DNA of 64,000 nt from CAIMFV01 sp040757715 (GTDB taxonomy: Bacteria; Pseudomonadota; Alphaproteobacteria; Caulobacterales; Caulobacteraceae). The notes beneath the pieces are model-generated. The model was not told the DNA's origin. It did not search any database and saw nothing but the letters and a program-made list of their open reading frames with translations. A program made the translations under genes and the position numbers. The stretch is taken from assembly GCA_040757715.1 (NCBI GenBank), contig JBFLWS010000017.1:6270-70269 (forward strand). The letters run 5' to 3'. Every line of letters begins with the position of its first letter. The first letter of the stretch is position 1. This document shows positions 41,769-50,211 of the stretch, one piece after another.

Positions 41769-43224
41769 TGAAGGGCACGCTGGCCAGGAACTTGTCGGTT
41801 AAGGTGGTGAAGCCCGTGGCGATCTGGCTCGAATTGGTGGCCTGGAAGTAATAGCCGCTGGAGGCGCAGGCTTGCAGGGAGGTGCTGAGCGCGCTCGCGC
41901 CGTTGGGGCCGTTGGGATAGATCACGCTGCGCACCACCCGTTCATAGGGGGCGACGTTGGGATCTTGTCCCGTGAGGGGCACGTAAGGGGTTTCAAGCAC
42001 CGCCACGACAACGCCGTTGGATTTGAGCTGATTGCACTGCGTCGCCGATATGGTGGTGGCGTAGCCGCCATAGCAGACATTGTAGTTCCAATTGGAGTCC
42101 CAGCCCCAATAGTTGCAGTACCAGTCAGCGTTACGATCGGATTGCAGACCGTCGGTGACGATGATCAAGAATTTCAGCGGCGTAGATGAGGTGACGCCGC
42201 TGCCGGCCTGGCCGAGAGTGGTGATCAGTGAGCTGAGGGCGGTGGACATGTAGGTGTCGAGCCCAGGCGTCACCTGATTCACCGCCGAGGTCGCCGCGCT
42301 GGTGGTCAGCATGTTCGACGAGCCCCAGCTGTGCAATGTCGTATCGAACGACATGACATTGTACATGTAGGTGTTCTTCGAATACTGCGAGTTCGAGGTG
42401 ATCTCGGTCTGAATATGGCTTAGCAGCTGCTGCGCTGCAGAGATCATCACGTCGAAGCGGGTGGTGGCGCCGGCGGTATGCGCGTTGGTCAGCCCTGTCA
42501 CGATGTCCGCAGAGGTGGTCGAGCCGCCAATGTCATGGCAGGCGAAGGCGCAGGGCGGATTATCGCCGCCATTGTAAGGGTAGGGATCGCCAGGCTTCAC
42601 GGAATTCCAATGGTGCGACACCCAGTTGGAGATCAGGGTCACGTCATTGCTGGTAGCGCCCACGATCATTGACGCTGAACCGTCGAGCAGGATGTTCAGC
42701 TGGATGTTCTTGGAGAAGCCGATGGCGGTGGTGGAATTGACGTTGACGGTCTGCGCCGTACCGCCGGATGCATTGCACAGTCCTGAGATCAAGGTTCCGA
42801 AGGCGCAATAGGTGGTGCCAGTGAGGCGCACCGCCACGGTCTCTGTGGCCATGGCGCTGCCGTCGTAATTGGTGCAGTCGTTCTGGATCGGGGCGCAGAC
42901 GTGCACGCTGGCGATGCTGGCGCCGGACGAGGCGCCGAGCTCAGCGATGAGCATGGTGTTGGCCTTGGACTGCAGGGTCGCCAGGGTGTCGTTGGGGTTC
43001 TTGGCCACCTCGATGCTCACCGCCAGGGCCACCGCGTCCGCCGCCGATTGCAGCTTGGCGCGCTCGTTCACGGCCATGGACACGTCGAGCCCGCCGCCGA
43101 TGACCAGGAGCATGATCGGCAACACCAGGGCGAACAGCAGGAGCGTATTGCCGCCCTCGTGACCGACAATCGCTAAGCTGCGGCGCCGGAAACCGGCGAT
43201 CAAGGACGAAATAGGTTGCGACAT
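41758..43224 (-). CDS. TadG-like pilus assembly protein with von Willebrand A domain
   Basis: 488 residues. An N-terminal TadE/TadG-type segment (GGNTLLLFALVLPIMLLVIGG) gives one membrane helix, followed by the pseudopilin-like stretch (LDVSMAVNERAKLQSAADAVALA). A vWA domain starts with the MIDAS motif DGSASM and contains TRFDVMISAAQQLL and LIIVTDGLQSD. The mid-part is rich in Asn, Ser, Thr and Trp/Tyr, typical of exported adhesins. ATG at 43224 is used because it gives the Tad-type N-terminus; the frame runs further upstream. No tad/cpa cluster is adjacent, so it may be an orphan Tad-related surface protein. Confidence 0.85.
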   Translation of the reverse strand: MSQPISSLIAGFRRRSLAIVGHEGGNTLLLFALVLPIMLLVIGGGLDVSMAVNERAKLQSAADAVALAVSIEVAKNPNDTLATLQSKANTMLIAELGASSGASIASVHVCAPIQNDCTNYDGSAMATETVAVRLTGTTYCAFGTLISGLCNASGGTAQTVNVNSTTAIGFSKNIQLNILLDGSASMIVGATSNDVTLISNWVSHHWNSVKPGDPYPYNGGDNPPCAFACHDIGGSTTSADIVTGLTNAHTAGATTRFDVMISAAQQLLSHIQTEITSNSQYSKNTYMYNVMSFDTTLHSWGSSNMLTTSAATSAVNQVTPGLDTYMSTALSSLITTLGQAGSGVTSSTPLKFLIIVTDGLQSDRNADWYCNYWGWDSNWNYNVCYGGYATTISATQCNQLKSNGVVVAVLETPYVPLTGQDPNVAPYERVVRSVIYPNGPNGASALSTSLQACASSGYYFQATNSSQIATGFTTLTDKFLASVPFIKS

Positions 43225-43334
43225 CGGGCGAGCCCACTGGAACAGCGCCAAGGCGGGCCTGAATGTCGCGAAACGCCGTAAAGATTGTGTGTGCGAGCAG
43301 GGCTTAAGCGCGAGAAGCCAAATATCGCCCGCAA

Positions 43335-45218
43335 TCAGATCTCGACGTGGCGCGCGAGCTCCACGGTGCGGTCGATGGGGGTGACGAAGCGATCGCTCAC
43401 CCGGGCGGCGTTCTTGTGCAGAAGGGTGAAGAGGCCCAGACGCAAGCGGTCGAGACGCCCGCGCTTGTGGCATTCCACCAGATCCCGCGCGCCGAAATAG
43501 ACCGCGCTGTCCGGGTCAAATTTGCCCGCCAGTTCCGGCAGGGTGACGAGCTCGCGGGCGACGTTAGGAATTTCCACGAAGCCGTAGCGCATGGTGACGC
43601 GCCAGAGCCCGTGTCCGAGGTCGGTCACCGTGGCGCGGCGATCCGCCGGCACGCGCGGACATTCCTCGAACTCCACGTGCAGCGCGATGGCGGTCTGGTG
43701 CAGAGACCCCATTTGCCGGGCGTACTGGATGATGAAGGGCGGCACCTGATCAGCGGTGCGGGTGAGATAGACGCCGCAACCGGGCGCGCGGACGAGGCCC
43801 GAACGCTCCGCCTCGGCGAAGAAGGCGTCGGGAGTTAGGGTCTGGCCGGCGAGGCGGGCGCGCAGGGTCTGCATGCCCGATCGCCAGATCACCATGACCG
43901 CGAACAGGGTGACGCCGAGAGTGAGCGGGATCCAGCCGCCTTCGAGGATCTTGGCCAGATTGGCGAAGAAGAAGGCTAGGTCCACAGTTATGAACAGCGC
44001 GCCCAAGGGCAAGACCACGGAAAGGGGCCAGCGCCAGGTCACATGCATGGCGCGCCACAGGAGGCAGGTGGTGAGCACCATGGTGGTGGCCACGGCCATG
44101 CCGAAGGCGCCGGCCAGCGCGTCCGAGGAACGAAACACCAGGGTCATGGTCAAGGTGCCGGCGGCCATGAGCACGTTCACCAAAGGCACGTAGATCTGGC
44201 CATAGACCTGGTCGGAGGTCTGGCGAATCTGCACCGCCGGCAGCCAGCCGAGCTGGATCGCCTGGCGGGTCATGGAGAAGGACCCGGTAATGATGGCCTG
44301 GCTGGCGATGATGGTGGCGGCGGTGGCCAGCGCCACCAGCGGGTAGAGCGCCCAGGTCGGGGCCATGGCGAAGAAGGGGTTGGCGCCCTCCTTCACCCCG
44401 GCGATGAGCTGGCCGGTCTGCCCGGCGTAGCAGAGAAAGAGGCTCGGCAGCACAATGACGTACCAGGCGCGCTGGATGGGCTTCGCGCCGAAGTGGCCCA
44501 TGTCGGCGTAGAGCGCCTCGCCCCCCGTGGCGCAGAGGAAGACGCCGCCCAAAATGCCCGCCGCCGCGGCGGGATGTCCGGCGATCAGCGCGAGCCCTAG
44601 CAACGGGTTGATGGCGGAAATCACCACGGGATGCTGGATCACGCCCCAAAGGCCCAAGAGGCCGATGACGCCGAACCAGCACAGCATGATGGGGCCGAAG
44701 GCGCGGCCGATGCTGGCCGTGCCGAAGCGCTGAGCGGCGAACAGCAGGATCAGCACCACCACGGCGGCCGGCAGCACGAAGGGTTTCAGCGCACTGGTGG
44801 CCACGTTGACGCCTTCAAGGGCGCTGAGCACGGAGATGGCCGGGGTGATGACGCCGTCGCCGTAGATCAACGCCGCGCCCAGGAGGCCCATGGTCGCCCC
44901 CACATAGGCGCCCTTGCGCCAACCGTTGACGCCTACCAGCGACATGAGGGCCATGATGCCGCCCTCGCCGTGGTTGTCGGCCCGCATGACGAAGGCGCAG
45001 TATTTCACTGAGATGGTGATGATCAGGGTCCAGAGGATCAAGGATAGAACCCCAAGAGCCGTGTCAGCCGAGGGATGGCCTCCCACAGCGCTGAGAACCG
45101 TCTGCAAGGTGTAAAGCGGACTTGTACCGAGGTCGCCGTAAACCACGCCCAAAGCCGCTATGGCCATCGCGTTGAGGTTGGCCTTTTCGCCGTCGCCGGC
45201 TGGCGCAACGGTGGTCAT
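43335..45218 (-). CDS. kup: Kup/HAK-type potassium uptake protein
   Basis: Proton-coupled K+ transporter of 627 residues with about 12 membrane segments in the first 440 residues and a soluble C-terminal domain. The N-terminal block ALGVVYGDLGTSPLYTLQTVL and DNHGEGGIMALMSLV are the family signatures; YGDGVITPAISVLSALEGV follows. The C-terminal GFVEIPNV is also typical. It is divergent from the PPK2 gene; the 100-base gap has three TTAA copies, but not at CtrA spacing. Confidence 0.95.
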   Translation of the reverse strand: MTTVAPAGDGEKANLNAMAIAALGVVYGDLGTSPLYTLQTVLSAVGGHPSADTALGVLSLILWTLIITISVKYCAFVMRADNHGEGGIMALMSLVGVNGWRKGAYVGATMGLLGAALIYGDGVITPAISVLSALEGVNVATSALKPFVLPAAVVVLILLFAAQRFGTASIGRAFGPIMLCWFGVIGLLGLWGVIQHPVVISAINPLLGLALIAGHPAAAAGILGGVFLCATGGEALYADMGHFGAKPIQRAWYVIVLPSLFLCYAGQTGQLIAGVKEGANPFFAMAPTWALYPLVALATAATIIASQAIITGSFSMTRQAIQLGWLPAVQIRQTSDQVYGQIYVPLVNVLMAAGTLTMTLVFRSSDALAGAFGMAVATTMVLTTCLLWRAMHVTWRWPLSVVLPLGALFITVDLAFFFANLAKILEGGWIPLTLGVTLFAVMVIWRSGMQTLRARLAGQTLTPDAFFAEAERSGLVRAPGCGVYLTRTADQVPPFIIQYARQMGSLHQTAIALHVEFEECPRVPADRRATVTDLGHGLWRVTMRYGFVEIPNVARELVTLPELAGKFDPDSAVYFGARDLVECHKRGRLDRLRLGLFTLLHKNAARVSDRFVTPIDRTVELARHVEI

Positions 45219-45318
45219 GGTGCGTCTCGATAATCTGTGAAAATATTCTCGTATCCCCAGTTATAGCGGCGGTTTGTTAAAAAGCTTAAGGGGTTAATGG
45301 GCGCCGACAGGGAAGCGC

Positions 45319-46209
45319 ATGGCCATCGACATTGAACAATTCAAGGTTGGCGAGGGCGAGGCCGTATCGCTGGCCGAACGCCCGACTCGTGTATCGCCGA
45401 TCTATGACGACAAACGCGCGTACCGCGCCAAGCTCGACGCCCACATCAAGGCGCTCAGCAAGTTGCAATACCAGCACTACGCCGCAGATCGCTCCGCCCT
45501 ATTGGTGATCCTGCAGGGCATGGATGCTTCAGGCAAGGACAGCGCTATTCGTCACGTCATGTCCGGCGCCAATCCGCAGGGCTGTCGTGTAGAGACCTTC
45601 AAACATCCCTCCGGCGACCAACTCCAGCACGACTTCCTGTGGAAGGCCAACCTGTTGCTGCCGGCGCGAGGACAGATCGGCATCTTCAACCGCTCCTACT
45701 ATGAGGAGGTGTTGATCGTTCGAGTGCATCCGGAGCTGCTGCATGCTGAGGGCTTGGCCAAGCCTTCACATGAAATCTGGCGAGAGCGGTATCGCTCCAT
45801 CGCCAGTTTTGAGGATCACCTCACACGCAACGGCACGTCCATCGTGAAGATCTTCCTCCATCTGTCCAGGGACGAACAGAAGCGGCGCTTTCTGGAGCGT
45901 TTGGACAAGCCCGAGAAGAACTGGAAATTTTCCCAGGATGATATCTCCGAGCGCAAGTTCTGGGGGGACTATATGCGGGCCTATGAGCATGCCTTGAGCG
46001 CCACCAGCACCGAGCATGCGCCTTGGTACGTGGTTCCTGCGGACGACAAGAAGTCTACGCGGTTGATCATTTCGAGCATCGTGCTGCAGGCCTTGAAGCG
46101 GCTCCACCCTGAGTTTCCCAAACCGAGTCCCGAGCAAAGCAAAGCCTTCGCCGGAATCCGCAAGGCCCTCGAACGCGAATCGGAAATCGATCGCGCCCAA
46201 CGGCGCTGA
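45319..46209 (+). CDS. polyphosphate kinase 2 family protein
   Basis: Transfers phosphate between polyphosphate and nucleotides. 296 residues, single PPK2 domain. Walker A GMDASGKD is at 67-74, the family block TFKHPSGDQLQHDFLWKA follows, then FNRSYYEEVLIVRVHPELL (lid and Walker B region), SREEQKRRFLERL-like basic helix and KFWGDYMRAYEHAL. The length fits a single-domain enzyme that acts on AMP or NDP; class cannot be fixed from sequence. The start has AGGGAA just upstream. It precedes hldE by about 100 bases. Confidence 0.88.
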   Translation: MAIDIEQFKVGEGEAVSLAERPTRVSPIYDDKRAYRAKLDAHIKALSKLQYQHYAADRSALLVILQGMDASGKDSAIRHVMSGANPQGCRVETFKHPSGDQLQHDFLWKANLLLPARGQIGIFNRSYYEEVLIVRVHPELLHAEGLAKPSHEIWRERYRSIASFEDHLTRNGTSIVKIFLHLSRDEQKRRFLERLDKPEKNWKFSQDDISERKFWGDYMRAYEHALSATSTEHAPWYVVPADDKKSTRLIISSIVLQALKRLHPEFPKPSPEQSKAFAGIRKALERESEIDRAQRR

Positions 46210-46312
46210 TAGAGAGCGTCGGGCTTGAAGTTTGTCGAGCCCCGGTTCGGAATTGCATGATACTGGCGGGTCGGCGTCGCCTTTAATCCATTGTCGCCTG
46301 TCGAGGATAGTT

Positions 46313-47782
46313 ATGGCCCTGGACGAATTGCAAAGCTTGCTCGAGCGCCTTCGCGGTCGTCGCATCCTGTGCGTCGGCGATCTCATGGTGGATCGCTACG
46401 TCTATGGCGAGGTGTCGCGCATCTCCCCGGAGGCGCCGATCCCCGTGATGCTGCGCCGGTCGGAGGCGGTGATGTTGGGCGGCGTCGGCAATGTGGCGCG
46501 CAACCTCGCCGCTCTGGGGGCGCAGGCTGTCCTGTGCGGCGTGATCGGGGGCGACCCTGCCGGATCAGAAGCAGTGGAGCTCGCCCTGGCCGAGGGCGGC
46601 GGCGTCGATGCGCGGCTGGTGGTGGACGGCGGACGTCCTACCATCACCAAGACAAGGTTCGTGGCGGGCGGCCAACAACTTTTGCGCCTCGACGCTGAGG
46701 AAAGCGGGCCCCCTACGCCGGACGCTGAACGCGCCTTGGCCGAGGAGCTCGCCGTGGCTGCAGAGGGGATCGGAGCTGTCCTGATCTCCGACTACGCCAA
46801 GGGCGCCGTTTCCGACAGGATCATCGCCGCAGCCCATGCCGCCGGACGGGCCAGCGGCGCGCCAGTGATCGTCGACCCCAAAGGACTAAGTTTCGCCAGA
46901 TACGGGTCAGTCGACCTGATCAAACCCAACGCCAAGGAACTGTCCTTGGTGGTGAACCTGCCGGTGAACACGGATGAAGAGGCCGAGATCGCTCTGAAGG
47001 CCGCGCTTGAGGCCTGCACGGCCAAGGCCATCTTGGTGACCCGGGCCGGCGCCGGCATGTCGCTCGCGGTGCGCGGCGGGGAGGTGCGGCATTTCCGGGC
47101 CCGCGCTCAGGCCGTGTTCGACGTGTCGGGTGCGGGCGACACCTGCCTCGCCGCGCTCGGCGCCGGGCTCGCCGCGGGCGCCGAGCTGGAAGACGCCGTG
47201 CGGCTCGCCCTTCTCGCCTCGGGTGTGGTGGTGGCTAAGCCGGGCACGGCGGTGGTCACGCCGGTCGAGCTGCGCGACGCCGAGCTTGGCGCGCGCCTCC
47301 AGCAGCTGGAGCACAAGTTCGCCGACCTTGATGCGGCGCGAGCGCAAGTGGTGCGCTGGCGGGCGAAGGGGCTGCGCGTCGGCTTCACCAACGGCTGTTT
47401 TGACATTCTTCACCGCGGCCACGTGGCCTATCTCGCCCAGGCGAGATCCTGGTGCGACCGGCTGGTGGTGGGGCTCAATTCCGACGCCTCCATTCGCCGC
47501 CTGAAGGGCGAAAGCCGGCCGGTGAACGATCTTGAATCCCGCGCTCTGGTTCTGGCAGGCCTGAGTTCAGTGGACTTAGTAGCGCCGTTCGAAGACGACA
47601 CCCCCATCAAGCTCATTGAAGGCCTGCGCCCAGACGTGCTGATCAAGGGGGCGGACTATACCGTGGAGACCGTAGTCGGGTCGGATCTCGTGCTGGCCTA
47701 TGGCGGAGAGGTGCGCCTAGCGCCGTTGGTGGAGGGCTACTCCACCACCAAGGCCATCGCGCGCATGTCCAAGGCGGGGTGA
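46313..47782 (+). CDS. hldE: bifunctional heptose-7-phosphate kinase / heptose-1-phosphate adenylyltransferase
   Basis: Makes ADP-D-glycero-beta-D-manno-heptose for the lipopolysaccharide core. 489 residues with two domains: a PfkB-family kinase (about 1-325: ILCVGDLMVDRYVYG, PIPVMLRRSEAVMLGGVGNVARN, DVSGAGDTCLAAL with the catalytic Asp) and a nucleotidyltransferase (about 350-489: GFTNGCFDILHRGHVAYL with the H-x-G-H motif, STTKAIARM). ATG at 46313 has GAGG seven bases upstream. It is followed by a WecG/TagA transferase, so both probably serve surface polysaccharide. Confidence 0.95.
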   Translation: MALDELQSLLERLRGRRILCVGDLMVDRYVYGEVSRISPEAPIPVMLRRSEAVMLGGVGNVARNLAALGAQAVLCGVIGGDPAGSEAVELALAEGGGVDARLVVDGGRPTITKTRFVAGGQQLLRLDAEESGPPTPDAERALAEELAVAAEGIGAVLISDYAKGAVSDRIIAAAHAAGRASGAPVIVDPKGLSFARYGSVDLIKPNAKELSLVVNLPVNTDEEAEIALKAALEACTAKAILVTRAGAGMSLAVRGGEVRHFRARAQAVFDVSGAGDTCLAALGAGLAAGAELEDAVRLALLASGVVVAKPGTAVVTPVELRDAELGARLQQLEHKFADLDAARAQVVRWRAKGLRVGFTNGCFDILHRGHVAYLAQARSWCDRLVVGLNSDASIRRLKGESRPVNDLESRALVLAGLSSVDLVAPFEDDTPIKLIEGLRPDVLIKGADYTVETVVGSDLVLAYGGEVRLAPLVEGYSTTKAIARMSKAG

Positions 47783-47879
47783 GGCGGCGGGACGCGCACC
47801 GCAGTATAAACTTTCGCGGCTCGAACTGAATCTTAAGCGCGAACACCTAGGCTTAGGCGCAGATCTTAGGATTTGCGCC

Positions 47880-48716
47880 ATGGCCTTCCTCGCGACTGCT
47901 TCCTATTTCGAAAAGCCCCCGGCGCGGGATCGCGACGAGGCGTCGCCCACGCGGGTGACCTTGGCCGGCGGGCGCATGGACCTCGTCACGCCCGCCGAGG
48001 TGTTGGCCTTCGCCGCGCGCCGGGCGGCTCATGGCGGCAAGGCCTATATCGCCAACCATAATGCGCACAGCCTCTCGCTCCTGCCGCGCTCCGCTGAGAT
48101 GCGCGCCGCCTATGCGGAAGCTGATCTCATTGAGGTGGACAGCGTTCCGTTGATCTTCTGGGGCCGCCTGTTGGGTCTGCCAATTCAGCGCCGCCATCGC
48201 TGCACCTACCTCGATTGGCGCGATGAGTTCTGGCGCATGGCCGCGGCCCACCGCTGGCGGGTCTATATGTTGGGCGCCGCGCCGGGCGTGGCGGAGCGCG
48301 CCGCTGAACGACTCCGCCAAGCATGGCCTGGCGTCGTCATCATCACACGGCACGGACACTTCGATCTCGATGATGCGGCGGCCAATGAAGCCATCGTCGC
48401 CGAGATCAACCTGATCAAGCCGCACGCGATCCTGGTGGGCATGGGCATGCCGAGACAGGAGGCTTGGGTGGCGCGGTGTTATGCGCGGCTTCAGTCCGGG
48501 GTGGTGTTCACGGTGGGCGGGGCCTTCGACTATGAGGCGGGGGTTCAGGTTCCCGCGCCGCGTTGGCTGGGTCCTTTGGGACTGGAGTGGCTCTTCCGGC
48601 TTGCCTGCAATCCGGGGCGCCTCGCCCATCGTTATCTGGTCGAGCCCTGGTCGCTTGTTCCCGCCATGGCTAAAGACGTGGTCGCCTCGCTCCGCGGCCG
48701 CGTGTTCAAAGCCTGA
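47880..48716 (+). CDS. WecG/TagA/CpsF family glycosyltransferase
   Basis: 278-residue GT26 transferase, which adds ManNAcA, ManNAc or a related sugar to a lipid-linked GlcNAc. Family blocks: KAYIANHNAHSLSLL (N-terminal), EADLIEVDSVPLIFWGRLLG with the catalytic Asp, YMLGAAPGVAERAAERL, PHAILVGMGMPRQEAWV and VVFTVGGAFDYEAG. It is followed by a small secreted protein gene. Caulobacter has a WecG-type enzyme in holdfast synthesis, but this gene is not in an hfs cluster, so the polysaccharide is unknown. Confidence 0.9.
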   Translation: MAFLATASYFEKPPARDRDEASPTRVTLAGGRMDLVTPAEVLAFAARRAAHGGKAYIANHNAHSLSLLPRSAEMRAAYAEADLIEVDSVPLIFWGRLLGLPIQRRHRCTYLDWRDEFWRMAAAHRWRVYMLGAAPGVAERAAERLRQAWPGVVIITRHGHFDLDDAAANEAIVAEINLIKPHAILVGMGMPRQEAWVARCYARLQSGVVFTVGGAFDYEAGVQVPAPRWLGPLGLEWLFRLACNPGRLAHRYLVEPWSLVPAMAKDVVASLRGRVFKA

Positions 48717-48784
48717 CGGCTCTATTCGCCGCCGTCCTTGCATAGGCGGGCGACGCAGCGCAAATCTCCCAAGAGCTTGAGAAG

Positions 48785-49174
48785 GTGCGCGCCGTGCGGA
48801 AGATCGCCCTGATTAGTCTTAGCCTTATTGTGGCCTCTGGCGTGGCGAGCGCGGCCGAGAAGAAGGGCGGCGCGACTTTTGTCACCTTGCCGACCCTGAC
48901 GGCCAATGCGATCCGCGCGGACGGCCGTCGCGGCGTCTTGACCGTGGAGGCAGGCATCGACGCCCCAGATCCAGTGACCAAGGCGCTGGCGGAAAAATCG
49001 GCGCCGCGTCTGCGCGACGCCTACCTGACGGCCCTCACCGCGGTGGCGCAGGCGACGCCGCCCGGCGCCCCGCCCGACGCCGACCAGATCAGTCGCAACC
49101 TGCAAGGCGCCACTGATCGCGTGCTGCACCGCCCGGGCGCGCATCTCCTTCTAGGCTCGGTGATCGTCAACTAG
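48785..49174 (+). CDS. small secreted protein, unknown function
   Basis: 129 residues with a signal peptide (RKIALISLSLIVASGVASA, cleavage after ASA), then about 105 mature residues. The mature part shows a strand (FVTLPTLTANAIR), helix (PRLRDAYLTALTAV), helix and strand order with LRDAY and a C-terminal GSVIVN, reminiscent of the FliL periplasmic domain, but this is a weak impression. Both GTG at 48785 and GTG at 48794 are possible starts. Its stop overlaps the convergent GT4 stop by 4 bases. Role unknown. Confidence 0.6.
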   Translation: MRAVRKIALISLSLIVASGVASAAEKKGGATFVTLPTLTANAIRADGRRGVLTVEAGIDAPDPVTKALAEKSAPRLRDAYLTALTAVAQATPPGAPPDADQISRNLQGATDRVLHRPGAHLLLGSVIVN

Positions 49175-50211
49175 ACCCACGCGGCCTTAGAACGGGCGAC
49201 GTCGTCGAAAAGACGTTCCCATCGGGCCACGATGGCGTCTTCAGAAAATTCGAGGGCGACGCGCGCTGCGCCCTCGGCCATCAGCCGTCGCCTCAAAGTC
49301 TCGTCGTCCAGCAGACGCCGCGCGGCGTCAGCCAGCGCCTCGGGGCTTTCCAGCGGAATGAGCAAGGCGTCCACTTCATCGCGGACCAGCGCTTTCGGTC
49401 CGGTGGAGGCCCCGGCCACCACCGGCGTCTCGTGGGCCCAGGCCTGGATCACCACATTGCCGAACGGCTCCACCCGCGAAGGGAAGACGCAGACGTCGGC
49501 GGTCCGATAAAGAGCCGCGGCGTCGGACACCCAGCCAAGGAAGCGCACCCGATCGGCCACGCCGAGCTCTGTTGCGAGCGCCTTTAACGCCGCTTCCTCC
49601 ACGCCGCTGCCGGCGATCCACAGATAGGCGTCGGGAAGCCGTGTCAAAGCGCGCAAGGAAATGTCGTGCGCCTTGTCGGAGTGCAGTCGGCCCATCCCTA
49701 GCAGCAGGGGGGCGCCTTCCGGCGTCGCATAGGTCGCGCGGGAAATGGCCGGCGCGTCATCGGCGGTGGCGAAGTTCGGAATGTAGTCCACCCGGTCCGC
49801 CGGCCAGCCCTCGCCCTTGATGTAGTCGACGATGTGCTGGGTGTTGCCGATCAGGAAGTCCTGACCCTTGAAATACTGCATATGATAGTAGCCGCCCAGG
49901 CGGCCGATGCGGGTCCAGGGACCTTCCGGCGCATGCTCGGCGCCCCGGCTCATCCAGCCCAGGATGGTCTTGGCGTTCACTTGTCTGGCGAAACGTTCGA
50001 TGCGCCACCTGTTCAAGGGCCGCATGAGGGGCGCGTAGTCCACCAGCCTCACCGGCACGCCGAGCTTGGCCAGGGCGGCCTCGCGTTCCTTGTGCGGACG
50101 GATGACGGCGGCCTGTTTGTGACCGCGCTCGCCAAGGGCCCGCACCAGCTCAAGAAAATAGGTTTCCGCGCCGCCCTCGGCCGGAGCCCCCATGAGATGC
50201 AGGATGGTCAT
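49171..50211 (-). CDS. family 4 glycosyltransferase
   Basis: 346-residue GT-B transferase. N-terminal ILHLMGAPAEGGAETYFLELVRAL, then GMGRLHSDKAHDISLRAL, FLGWVSDAAALYRTADVCVFPSRVEPFGNVVIQAWA, the E-x7-E type acceptor block near EPFGNVVIQA, and GPKALVRDEVDALL. The ATG at 50211 overlaps the asparagine synthetase stop as ATGA, so it is co-translated with that gene. The upstream frame to 50508 lies inside the synthetase and is rejected. Donor and acceptor are unknown. Confidence 0.87.
   Translation of the reverse strand: MTILHLMGAPAEGGAETYFLELVRALGERGHKQAAVIRPHKEREAALAKLGVPVRLVDYAPLMRPLNRWRIERFARQVNAKTILGWMSRGAEHAPEGPWTRIGRLGGYYHMQYFKGQDFLIGNTQHIVDYIKGEGWPADRVDYIPNFATADDAPAISRATYATPEGAPLLLGMGRLHSDKAHDISLRALTRLPDAYLWIAGSGVEEAALKALATELGVADRVRFLGWVSDAAALYRTADVCVFPSRVEPFGNVVIQAWAHETPVVAGASTGPKALVRDEVDALLIPLESPEALADAARRLLDDETLRRRLMAEGAARVALEFSEDAIVARWERLFDDVARSKAAWV

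Noticed and set aside
45277..45297. Three TTAA copies upstream of the PPK2 gene as a CtrA site
   Set aside because: The spacings are 5 and 4 bases, not the 7 needed for a CtrA box.
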